Below are positions 14,425 through 23,753 of a stretch of DNA of 42,121 nucleotides, piece by piece (position 1 is the stretch's first letter; the number at the start of each line of letters is the position of its first letter). Position numbers and translations under genes: made by a program. The notes beneath the pieces are model-generated. The model made no database searches. It was not told where the DNA came from and saw only the letters and a program-made list of their open reading frames with translations. The DNA is from Monosiga brevicollis MX1 (Eukaryota > Opisthokonta > Choanoflagellata > Craspedida > Salpingoecidae). The stretch is taken from positions 16,767 through 58,887 of the forward strand of contig NW_001865045.1 in NCBI RefSeq assembly GCF_000002865.3, in the 5' to 3' direction.

Positions 14425-14630
14425 GTCAGAGAGAGAGAGGGGGAGGTTATGATGATATTTCGTAATAGCGCTACATGAAAGTTGTCGTTCAAGTAGCTTG
14501 TGGAACACACCGAGGCGTACACGCAGTGTACCCTGTTCGTCCAGTCCTTGCAGTACACGCTGTGTTCATCAAGTCCACCAAGTACACGTAGTATATCCAT
14601 AGGGGGAGCAGCTCGCTCTCCGCCAACTAA
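13340..14630. promoter_or_regulatory. Upstream region of PGK with several microsatellites
   Basis: No gene supported. Contains (CA)n at 13454-13476, (GA)n at 13555-13584, (TG)n at 14392-14423 followed by GA at about 14429-14440. The PGK promoter must lie at the left side. Around 14515-14600 a GTACACG-containing unit of about 33 bp occurs three times in degenerate form. Confidence 0.45.
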
Positions 14631-14648
14631 AATAATAATATTATTATT
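14631..14648. repeat. AT-only 18-bp perfect palindrome 3' of ALKBH7
   Basis: AATAATAAT followed directly by ATTATTATT, 13 bp past the ALKBH7 stop. It could belong to its 3' processing region; this is inference. Confidence 0.6.
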
Positions 14649-14660
14649 CTTTTTCGCTGT

Positions 14661-15199
14661 TTAGTCGTGGAGATCTAGCTGCGCCGGGCTCGGCTCTTGG
14701 CGAAATAAGAGGGAGATGCGCCGGTCGCGTTCAACCGTATTGCCCTCGTAGGTGGATGTCGTGGCCGTTACGGCGTGTGTAAAGTGGAAGCGTGCCTCAT
14801 CCCTGCAGCTCCAGCCAAGAGCGAGCGACAGTGTGAGACCAAGGCAGGGTCGCAACAGCCAAACACGCGACGAGAGAGAAAAGGGAACAGCAGGATCCGA
14901 TCGAACCGCATAATATAGAGTGAGCGACGGGGCAGCACGACAGAAAAGGCCTCGGCTTCGAATCTGGTCAGGAGGACACACCGGGTACGCAAATCAGCCA
15001 AACCAGCAAATAAGGGACTTGTGCGGCAATTCTGGAGCAAATGCGCAAAGAATGCCACGTGCAGCAGCTGCAGCCGGCAAAGCCTTGCTTACCCTTCATG
15101 CGGAGCAAAATCCATGCGAGCCTGGGTGAGCAAACTCAGGCCAACAATGACCGGGCCCGCCTGTGAAAATAATAATCATAATAATAATCATAATACGAA

Positions 15200-15230
<31 letters not shown>

Positions 15231-15853
15231 AAGAAGAAGAAGAAGCACTCCACGGCAAAGTCTTTGCTTGAAGAATCAAGCACTCAAGGAGCAGCAAGGT
15301 CGCCGAGGCACCGCAATATATCAAGGCCGCCCTCAAAAGCACGTGGACAAAGGGGCGCTTGCGACACGTGGGAAAAATGGATGCTTACGTGCTTGATGCT
15401 GTCGACGTGAGGCCAGATCTCCCCTGCGGGGGCGAGGTCAAGGACGTGCACGGCCGGGTTAAAGGCAAACTCGGCCAGCTCCGGTCGCGCTCGCACTCGG
15501 TCCAAAATTTCCTGCGCCTCGGCTGGCCACTCCTGCTTGAATATCTCTCGGTAGTCGCGGATGGCGCCGTCAAAGTGCGCGCCGCTGTACCGCTTTCGCC
15601 GCAAGGGCCGTTCAATGGCAGCCAGCAGCACCGCCTCCTCATCGCCGGTAATGACCTCGGGAAACATCTGCACTCCCCAATTGGCAGCAGCTGCCTGATG
15701 ATCCACCCCCAGGGCACGCCCCAAGCCCGGCAGTCGGCTCTGTCGGGGACAGCCCTGCACGACAACAGCCAGCGCCCATCGTGCCCCGCCCGGCACCACC
15801 CGCTGCCACTGACTCATCATTGTCAGCATGACCAATGTCGTTTGGTAAGTCAA
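14661..15853 (-). CDS. ALKBH7: ALKBH7-like Fe(II)/2-oxoglutarate dioxygenase, probably mitochondrial
   Basis: Exons 15853-15389, 15160-15093, 14963-14907 and 14802-14661 give 732 nt, 243 residues from the first in-frame ATG; starts at 15829 or 15820 are also possible. The N-terminus (MMSQWQRVVPGGARW and following) is Arg-rich and lacks acids, consistent with a mitochondrial presequence. The core aligns along its length with animal ALKBH7: RRKRYSGAHFDGAIRDYRE, VHVLDLAPAGEIWPHVDSIK with the HxD iron ligands, GPVIVGLSLLTQARMDF, VVLPRRSLYIMR, RDEARFHFTHAV with the distal His, and RRISLLF with the 2-oxoglutarate Arg. Animal ALKBH7 acts in the mitochondrial matrix and is implicated in programmed necrosis and fatty-acid metabolism; whether that holds here is unknown. 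Intron 1 carries a trinucleotide repeat. It diverges from the ceramide synthase gene with about 417 bp between start codons. Confidence 0.93.
15200..15245. repeat. (AAG)n microsatellite in ALKBH7 intron 1
   Basis: About 15 AAG units on the plus strand, hence CTT on the sense strand of ALKBH7, flanked on the left by AAT/ATC-rich sequence. It sits 40 bp inside the 3' end of intron 1 (15161-15388). Confidence 0.95.
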
Positions 15854-16270
15854 TTGTCAGAATTTTATGTCACAAGCGATTCGAAAAATCCGTAAGGCGA
15901 GCGCTGGTGACAACATGGGCACTAACTGCTACAACAAGTGTGACGGTTGATCATAGAGTATACCTTTATATTAAGCCACCTGCTACAACAACTGCAAAAC
16001 CCGCTTCTATAACCTCCAACCCATTCCAACTGCCAACAACGCAAACACATGACGTGAAAATCTCTCTTTCTTCTCTCTCTCTCTTTTTGTTTTTTTTTTG
16101 CTTCAAATTTATTTTGTACGTGTGTGTGTGTATTTGTGCCGAGAGAAGTGTTGAGCGCGGTGCCCCCTCTGCTCGCCTCGCGTCGTCTTGCCACGTGCTG
16201 CTTCGGTTCCGTATCCCTCTGCCTTTTATCTACAAGCGGCTTGGACTCGATCTCTCTTTAACCCATCGAG
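15854..16270. promoter_or_regulatory. Bidirectional promoter region, ALKBH7 / ceramide synthase
   Basis: 417 bp between two divergent start codons. It contains a TC-rich and T-rich run at 16063-16100 and a short TG run at about 16118-16130. Discrete promoter elements are not recognisable. Confidence 0.5.
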
Positions 16271-17843
16271 ATGGCGCGTGATCGGTTGTTCGAGATCATG
16301 GGAAATGCGGCATGGATCCCCATCATCGCCTTTGTTGCGGCCCAGACCTTGTTTGTGTTCTATCCGCCCCTCGCCCTCGGGCAAGTGGTGACGCCCGTCG
16401 TCACCCAGATCGTGGGCGCCATTCAAGCCGCCGTTCTGAACGTAGTGCCGCTTGGCGATAATGCTGGCCCCGACCACATCTCCGTCTACACCGTCCTACC
16501 TGTCGCTGCCCTCATGGTTCTCTTCTTTTATGTCGGCAAGCTTGTCCTCAAGGTTTGTTCTCATGTGCTCCCTCTTCTCCCTCTTGTGGGCGCTTGATCC
16601 CTACTTCCCCTCCTCGCCATGAGCCCTCACCAACATCCCTTCTCGCTACCGCCACACACAAATCGTGCCCCTCCTTCCCAACCTAGGGAGTTGTCCGCCC
16701 CTTGGTCAACTCGGAGGAAGACGCCTACAAGCTGGGTGAATGTGCCCTGCGCGGCACCTACTATTTTTTCATGTTTGTCACATGTTATTCCATCTCCACC
16801 AAGGATGGCTACTGGGCCAACTCACGCCTGTGCTGGGAGGCGGAGCAAACCGCCTCTCTCGAGACTGAAAGCTACTACGTCGCCGAGCTGGCCTACTACG
16901 TCTCGGGCATCTTCATCCACGTCTTCCTGGATCAGCCCCTAAAAGACTATTGGGTCATGTTCTCTCACCACGTCATCACCATCCTCCTCATCTACTGCTC
17001 CTACGTCTTTGGCTATCAGCGTGTTGGTATGCTTGTCCTCCTCTGCCACGACGTGAGCGATATCTTCCTGGACTATGCCAAGTGTTTCCATTACCTCGAT
17101 CTGGTACGTTGATTCTGAACCCCTGCTGATTTGCCCCCTCGTGCGACCCCAATCGTGAGCCCCCCTGACCAACTTTCTCAACCCAGGACATGCTTTCCAC
17201 CTTGACCTTTGTCAACATGCTCATCTCTTGGGTTCTTTACCGCCTTTACTACTACCCCACGATCGCCATCAACTCGGCCATGTTCGAGTCCATTGAGGAG
17301 GGCGTGAGTATCACCCGTGAAGCGAGATTGAGCCCTGGCTCGATTGCCCGGTACCCCTATTGCACTGCACACCCGTGCAAACCCTGACACTGCTTGCTTT
17401 TTTCGTATGCCCTACTCGCATCCTTTTCAGCCAAAACCCAAGTTCCATGAGCTCTTCTGCATCTGGCTTTCTCTGCTCCAGGTTTGCAGCCCCTCCCTTA
17501 CTTGGCCGCCGAACGGCACCGCCATCTTGTTATCGTGACGTCTTTTTTGAAAAAAAAGAAAAAGAAGAAAAAAAGCCTCATGACCCCCTCATCTGCACTT
17601 TGGATCAGATCTTGCACGTTTACTGGTTTGGCCTGATGCTGGATGTGGCTCGCCGTCGCCTCTTTGAGGGCGAAATTGAGGTATGTTCGCCACCCGAGCA
17701 CAGGACGCCTTCTTGGTGGCCTCGTCGTCTTGCCACAAGTACGTCGGGCAGCTTGTCTTCACGTCGATGTGCCCAATCGCTCACAGGACGTTCGCGACGA
17801 CGAAGCCGTCAAGCGTCAAAGCTCGCAGCGCAAGCCAAAGTAA
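16271..17843 (+). CDS. CERS: Ceramide synthase (TLC/Lag1 family), complete
   Basis: Exons 16271-16552, 16687-17103, 17187-17303, 17431-17481, 17609-17680 and 17787-17843, all phase 0, give 996 nt and 331 residues. This is an ER multi-pass enzyme that N-acylates sphingoid bases with acyl-CoA to make (dihydro)ceramide. Visible: hydrophobic segments from the N-terminus (IIAFVAAQTLFVFY, VLPVAALMVLFFYVG), then the Lag1p motif in exon 2, with the active-site HH (MFSHHVITILLIY) and LLCHDVSDIFLDYAKC. Three further membrane segments follow (LTFVNMLISWVLYRLYYYP, ELFCIWLSLLQ, ILHVYWFGLMLD). The start ATG follows a pyrimidine-rich leader. There is no homeobox-like domain such as most vertebrate CerS carry, as in yeast, plant and vertebrate CerS1 forms. 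The C-terminus is basic and ends RKPK, a possible di-basic ER retrieval signal. It converges on TAF6, with stops 209 bp apart. Confidence 0.96.
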
Positions 17844-18052
17844 GCCGTATCCATTTATTGTTTTTGCACGCTCGCTCCTAGATGTTTCGACTTTGCCCGA
17901 GGGTGCATGGAACTTGCCGTCCTTCTCATTTCAATTTGTTTTTCTCACCACCAACTAGGACTCACTGAGTACTGCGCTGGCCCTGGGATCGATCGTTGGT
18001 CATTGAGTCACCAAACAGAGTTGCAAATTCAATCGAACCGAATATGACCGCT

Positions 18053-19946
18053 TCATGTTGCCGATGTCACGGGTGGAGCGCAGCACTTTTGTAGAAAGGC
18101 GTCATGAACAACATCCGCGCCGACAATGTCGCGCAAGCGCTCAAAGCGAGGCCGCGCACTCTATCCGTGACCCAACGCACGCAAACACAAGCGGTGCATG
18201 AGATACAATTCTCAAACACAAACATCGATGCAAAACAGCGCGTGTGGCACTTTGGCGGCTACAATCAACCTTGAGAGCCGCCGTTGATTCATGTTCCTTC
18301 AGTTTGTGTTCCACCAAGACAGCTACCACGTTCTATGTGACAACAGAAAAAAAATGCAGTCATTAGAACAGCGGCTTCAGTCCTAAGTCGTGCGACCGAC
18401 GCACCTTCAGCTGGCGATGAACATGGTCAGCAGCATCGGGTTGATCTTTGGCTTTGTCTTGCCAAATCTTATAGTATGCCTTTGAGTGTGATGAGGGCCC
18501 GCCAAACAAAAATGAGGCTATTTCAGTTGTGCGAGCCACTGGACCATCAAACCGCCGGCAAAGTGTGCATGCCCGGACAAGATACGCACAGGAATGCTGT
18601 CGATAATATATGCGTCGATCACCAGGGGCCCGAGAGCATGGAGACCGACGAGTGCACCATAGTGCGTAAACAGCGAGCGCGACGAATCCAACAGGGCGGC
18701 CAGAAAGGTTTTGATGACGCGGACCTACAACATTCAGTCAGGCAACCTCTCCATTAGGCAGGACGCCTCGAGTTCTTTCAGGAATGCCCAAAAGAGAAGC
18801 CGAGTAGTCTCGAACCTGCACGTCCGGATAACGATCAACGAATCGACTGCAAACTTGTTGCAACACGCCAGCAGCGTGCTTGCGCAGCGCCCATTGCGCC
18901 GACTGCTGGGTCGTTAGATCGCGGCTCAAAACAAAAGTCATGATCTGAGGCAACAGATTGTGCAGCTAAAAGGCCAGTCCAGGAATCAACCACCAAGGAC
19001 ATGGCGATGGGCAAACAGAGGTGAATATGGCATTGATCGGACACACACATAAACTCATACACACATTCACACGCCCACACGCACGACCAGGCTTGCGGTG
19101 TGAAAGCAGAAGCGTGCGAGCGTACATAAGGCTCGAGAAGGACATATTTGTTTTCCACTAGGGCCTCGATAATGTCCAAGACACGGCCCAGAACGACGGC
19201 ATTGCCTAGATTGGTACTGAGCTACATTCGGGACCGTGTACATCGATGAGCGAAATTGCCAGGTACCGGCTCAGCGTTTTGAAGAGCAACTTGCCTCGTT
19301 AGCCACAAACTCGATGAAAAATGGCAACAACTGTTGCAGGCCGGGGTCTTCACGCAGGGATCGCAGGGCATTCTCTCGAAACTGGTTGCCCTGTTTGGTA
19401 TTGTGCTCGCCCACGCGCATCATGGCACCTTGGATAATGTGCTTGTATAGCAGTTGCTGCTCCTTGCTCAACAACTGCACGGACAGAACGCACAGAGACA
19501 AATAAGCACTGGAACAAACCGCACAAAAAAGGAACCGAGGGGAGGTGCTGGGCTTCTTTCGCCAGGATAAACGCACGTGGCGGCTGAGGCCAACGACAGT
19601 AGCGCCCTCTTGGTCCTGTTGCTGTTGGTTGGCATTGGTCATGGCTTGTGCTGCCTTGACAGCCTCATCACCAAGTGGCAGGTACGTCGGCACGGCCGAT
19701 TCGGTATTTCCCTAAAATAAGTTTGCAAGCATAGACGCGGCGATAAGGACTCAACCATGTCGTCCGAACGTGGCGGGTCATGTCAACGACGGCTCGACGG
19801 AGTGGGTAGCGACACTTGGATATGGGACCTGACCTGGATAATATCAAGTTCAACCTGCAGGTCCTCGTTTTGCGAGGGGTTTGGAGCCTCAAGCTCGCGG
19901 GTTTGACCGTTAGCCCCCATATCGGCCAAAGCACCAGCCTCCAGGC
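18053..19946 (-). CDS. TAF6: TFIID subunit TAF6, C-terminal HEAT region (5' end not resolved)
   Basis: Exons: 19946-19834 (or a start ATG at 19920), 19711-19577, 19474-19295, 19221-19126, 18965-18816, 18724-18590, 18479-18405, 18332-18270, 18160-18053. From 19711 on, all junctions are phase 0 and every exon length is a multiple of three. The product matches the TAF6 HEAT domain: LLSKEQQLLYKHI, LREDPGLQQLLPFFIEFV, NLGNAVVLGRVLDIIEALVE, LLPQIMTFVLSR, WALRKHAAGVLQQVC, VIKTFLAALLDS, HYGALVGLHALGP, IVGADVVHDAFLQKC. TAF6 pairs with TAF9 in the TFIID core. Its N-terminal histone fold is not found: upstream sequence runs into a 50-N gap and a CT microsatellite. The intron after 19295 has a GC donor (GAG/GCAAGT). 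An alternative end reading past 18590 would stop at about 18512, but the spliced version restores family similarity. Confidence 0.88.
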
Positions 19947-20004
19947 CTACCAACCATGATGGGGAGCGAGCCCATCAGAGTGATGATCGGCAGTACAAAC
20001 AGCT

Positions 20005-20054
20005 NNNNNNNNNNNNNNNNNNNNNNNNNNNNNNNNNNNNNNNNNNNNNNNNNN
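20005..20054. other. Assembly gap (50 N)
   Basis: Fifty undefined bases directly next to a long CT repeat. The round length suggests a nominal gap size, so true distance and content are unknown; the 5' exons of TAF6 could be missing here. Confidence 0.98.
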
Positions 20055-20277
<223 letters not shown>

Positions 20278-20657
20278 TAACTCCCGCCAAAAGTCGTCGA
20301 CAAATTGACTGGTGTAAAAAAGTGAGCAGTCTGACATTTTGGGCTACCAGTTGTCATCCACTATCCACGAGGTTTGAACCTCACGGCACTTTTTTTGTGC
20401 CCGCGCAAGTCACATCCAGGTCTGTTGGCCTTGCCCGGTCGTGTCTGCTCGTCGCGCTCGCCCTGGCTCTCCGGCCGTTGAGCTGCGCGCCGGCGTGCCT
20501 CTGAATTGTGGCGGCAGCCCAGCACTCCAGCTGCCATGCTTCTTCTCCGTGCGCTCTTCCTGTATGCCGTCTTGGTGGCTCTTTGAGCGCCATGGGGCCG
20601 GTTTACACCCTCTGTGCATCTTTCGGGCTCGGTGCTCACGAACGTGCGATTTGTCTG

Positions 20658-20699
20658 CTTCTCTCTCTCTCTCTCTCTCTCTCTTCTCTTTCTCCCTGC
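20658..20699 (+). promoter_or_regulatory. Pyrimidine tract just upstream of RPS19 start
   Basis: A run of about 40 C/T bases ends roughly 25 bp before the RPS19 ATG. It may be a 5' terminal oligopyrimidine-like leader of a ribosomal protein mRNA or simply another CT microsatellite; the transcription start is not known. Confidence 0.4.
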
Positions 20700-20723
20700 C
20701 TCGCGTCGATGTTCTGCGTAGCC

Positions 20724-21892
20724 ATGGCGTGCGTCACCGTCAAGGATGTGCCCGCTGATCAGCTGATCGCTGCCTACGCGGCGCTGCTCAAGCGTCAGGG
20801 CAAGGTGTGTTCCGCGTCTCAAAAAAGGCACATGAGCATGTGACCCGTCCCTTGCCAGCTCGTCACATGGAGTGCCACAACACGCTCCCCTTGTCATACG
20901 CTCCATGGAAATGGTGGCAGTCGATACAAAGATGCAATATCCACAGCCATGCGCGCTCGAGGTGGCGTGATGCGATGTGAAACTGTGAAAGGCACCGCCC
21001 TCTGCGTTGCGTGTTGGGCAGCTTGGCTTTGACGGAAGGCACAGGTGGTGGGTGTTCCGGCTCAAATTGGACCACGCTCTTTGGTTGGCGCAAAGCTGAT
21101 TTGAAGCTTCAGGAACCCACTGCTTGTCCGACCGGATTTGCTTGCTATTCTCACGTATCTTGAGTAACAGTGATTCACATCGCATCTCGCCACCACCGCT
21201 GCAACACGCTTCCTCCTTTTTTTTTTAACACACGGGGTGATGGTGGACAATCTCTTGGCTTCTTCCTCACTCTTGCTGTTTTACTCATTGCCTCTAGATC
21301 CCCGTGCCCAGCTGGGTCGACCTCGTCAAGACCAGCACCGCCAAGGAGCTGGCTCCCTACAACGACGATTGGTTCTACGTTCGCTGCGGTACGGTCCAGC
21401 TCTTTCAATCCATGTTTTGCCGTTTGTTCGTTGCTGTGGTCATTGCTCAGCTCCGTTTTGCCTTCAATCTCACGCCTATGTTGTCATTTGTCGTTTTACG
21501 GTTACCTTTTTCGCAGCCGCCCTTGCCCGTCACTTGTACGTCCGCGGTGGTGTCGGTATTGGTGCCCTCCGCCGTGTGTACGGTGGCTCCAAGCCCCGTG
21601 GCAACCGTAAGTGTGTCGCTCTTATTTTATTTCATTTTATTTTATGTCAGCAACCGACGTGTCCATGCCCACGCCCATGCTTTGAGTTGACCATGTTTTA
21701 ATGTGTGATGCAGGCCCCAGCAGGTTTGAGCGTGCCTCCGGCTCGATCATCCGCAAGGCCCTTCAGGGCCTCGAGGCTATCAAGGTCGTTGAGAAGGCCG
21801 AGGATGGTGGCCGCAAGCTGACCCGCACTGGCCAGCGTGATCTGGACCGTATCGCCCAGGACGTTGCCGGCGCGTTCGAGGCCGAAGAATAA
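20724..21892 (+). CDS. RPS19: 40S ribosomal protein S19 (eS19), complete
   Basis: Exons 20724-20804, 21298-21388, 21517-21606 and 21714-21892 give 441 nt, 146 residues (human protein 145). It is a structural protein of the small ribosomal subunit, needed for 18S rRNA maturation. Family blocks: [108 protein letters not shown]. The ATG at 20724 is preferred because it aligns with other eS19 N-termini; an in-frame ATG lies at 20709. Intron 1 (493 bp) is long for this window and was checked for a hidden small RNA gene without a convincing match. The stop codon lies inside an AATAAA hexamer (21888-21893), too close to the stop to be the likely working poly(A) signal. Confidence 0.98.
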
Positions 21893-22744
21893 ATGGATAA
21901 AAGGCGGCGTCTTCAAATCGATGGCGTCTACTTCTCTCTGTTCGCCATCGTGTCTTGCCCTTTCTCTCGCTCCATAGCCTCTGACTTCTCTTTCACTCCA
22001 TGACAATGCTGAATCCACATTCTTGACACTGAACTCGCTTGATGTCAATACACCCATCAAAAGAGACAAAGTGATGCCAGCCTTCAAAGTGCAGCATCAG
22101 GCATGAAGCTTGAGATGGCTTTGGCAATTTCTTTGCTAGCCCCACACTCGACTTGTATTGTTCGCGCTTAACAAGGTCAAGGGTGCTAGGCAAGCATGCA
22201 TGTGTGCGTGGGATGGACGTGTCGGGTTCGGATGGCACAATCATTTTATTTTTTGGATTTGTTATTTTCCATTCATGAACACCAGTTTCTGAGACAAGGG
22301 CCATGCAAATCAGGGAAGAAGAGAAGGGATAAGAAAGACACAAATGCATACGGACAAGGTAGGGCATCCACGACCCAGACAAGACACAGGCGAACCGAGA
22401 ATGGATGAAAACAGGGCGACGAAAGGGGAAACAAAAAAAAAAAAAAAGCAATCTGATCATGAGCAAGAAATGAAAAGGTTTGGCCAAAAGAAATGCATAT
22501 GACAGGTGCGATCTACACCCTCGAGAATGAAAGGAGAGAGCTGCTGAGGAGGCGCGCGCACCAAAGCCAGCAACAACGAAGGACAAGTACGCACAAAAAC
22601 GCCCCGGGAGTAGACCATGGGGTTGGGGAGGGGAAGGACAGGCTTTCAAAGCATGACCAGAGGTGTCATGCTCGACGAGAACTGGCTCAAACCCGGTCAG
22701 GTTGTCGCTGGAAACTAGCTCTGTTGTACAAAGACATCACGGCA
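21893..22744. other. Convergent intergenic region RPS19 / Rho GTPase
   Basis: 852 bp that must hold both 3' UTRs. It contains an A-run at 22432-22447. No exon or RNA gene is supported. Confidence 0.5.
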
Positions 22745-23753
22745 CTAGAGAACAACACAGCAGCCTGAGCTGCTCTTGGTGGTTAGAGCCGCATCAGCTG
22801 CCCGTTCAAAGACCGCCTCAATGTTGTCGTTGTTCTTTGCGCTACACTCAATGTATGCCAAAGCCCCTACTTTCTGTGCCATGGCGGTTGCCTGCATGGC
22901 CCCCGGCATATGGATGGTGACGACGCGAGGATGAGCGATGAGCGTGACAAATCGCCGAGCGAAAGCACACCACGGGGCGGGTTTTGAGGCATGGCCAGCA
23001 AAACGTGGAGGGAACGCACCTCCTGTTGCGATACGGCGTTGGCGGCCTTGGCCGTGTCTTGACGCAGATCTGATTTGCAGCCTACAATGACGTACGGCAC
23101 ATTGGCGCAGTAGTGGCGCATCTCTGGCACCCACTATTTGCGTGCGCAATGACCAAGGTGACCACCAGGGTGTGAGAGAAAGGCATGGGCATGAGCCGCC
23201 TCGCTCGCCAAGCCAGAAAAAAAACCCCAAACATACCTTTGCCTCTACATTTTCAAAGCTGTCGCGGTTATCGACCGCAAAACAGATGAGGAAGACGTGC
23301 GCATCCTGATAGCTCAGCGGCCGGATGTGCGAGTAGTCTTCCTGGCCTGCAAAAGTAGCGAGGCAACCGTAGAGGCAAGATGAGATTGTGCGCCAAGCAT
23401 GGCCATCCTGAGCAAAGTACGTGTCAGTTCAAAACGCACCGGCAGTGTCCCAGAGCGCAAGCTCGACGGTCGTGTCGTCGCGCTGGATTGAGGCCACATA
23501 GTTTTCAAAGACTGAATAGCACCAGATGCGGTCGATTCCGGTATCAGTGGGCATGAGGCGCGGGGTCGCGATGTTCGGATTGCGATGTTCGGATTGCGGG
23601 GCTGTAAGGGTGCAAGGGTGCAACGAAGAACATCAACCTACCGGTGGGGATGTACTTATCGGGGAACTCCTTGTTGGCAAAGACGATGAGGAGGCAGGTC
23701 TTGCCCGCGGCACCATCGCCGATGCAAACAAGTTTTCGTGCAATAGAGGCCAT
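22745..23753 (-). CDS. Rho-family small GTPase, complete
   Basis: Exons 23753-23642, 23511-23440, 23346-23237, 23133-23020 and 22891-22745 give 555 nt, 184 residues. This is a molecular switch for actin and polarity signalling, membrane-bound by prenylation. Motifs: P-loop GDGAAGKT, switch I YIPTVFENYV, switch [19 protein letters not shown]4 GCKSDLR (Cys where most GTPases have Asn or Thr, a variant also seen in Rnd proteins), G5 ECSAK, and C-terminal CVVL, a CaaX box whose final Leu predicts geranylgeranylation, preceded by another Cys. [13 protein letters not shown] is Rho-specific. Between DLR and ECSAK there are about 28 residues against 35 in human RhoA, so the Rho insert helix is shortened. 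A missed micro-exon in the 23019-22892 intron could explain this. The polybasic stretch before the CaaX box is absent. Rho, Rac or Rnd membership cannot be settled by eye. Confidence 0.93.

Noticed and set aside
18512-18589. TAF6 ending by read-through after 18590
   Set aside because: Splicing at 18590 to 18479 and on to 18160 recovers conserved TAF6 C-terminal sequence (IVGADVVHDAFLQKC) with all exons in phase.
20805-21297. Small nucleolar RNA in RPS19 intron 1
   Set aside because: I looked for C/D and H/ACA boxes with closing stems and saw no convincing pair; a covariance-model search would be decisive.
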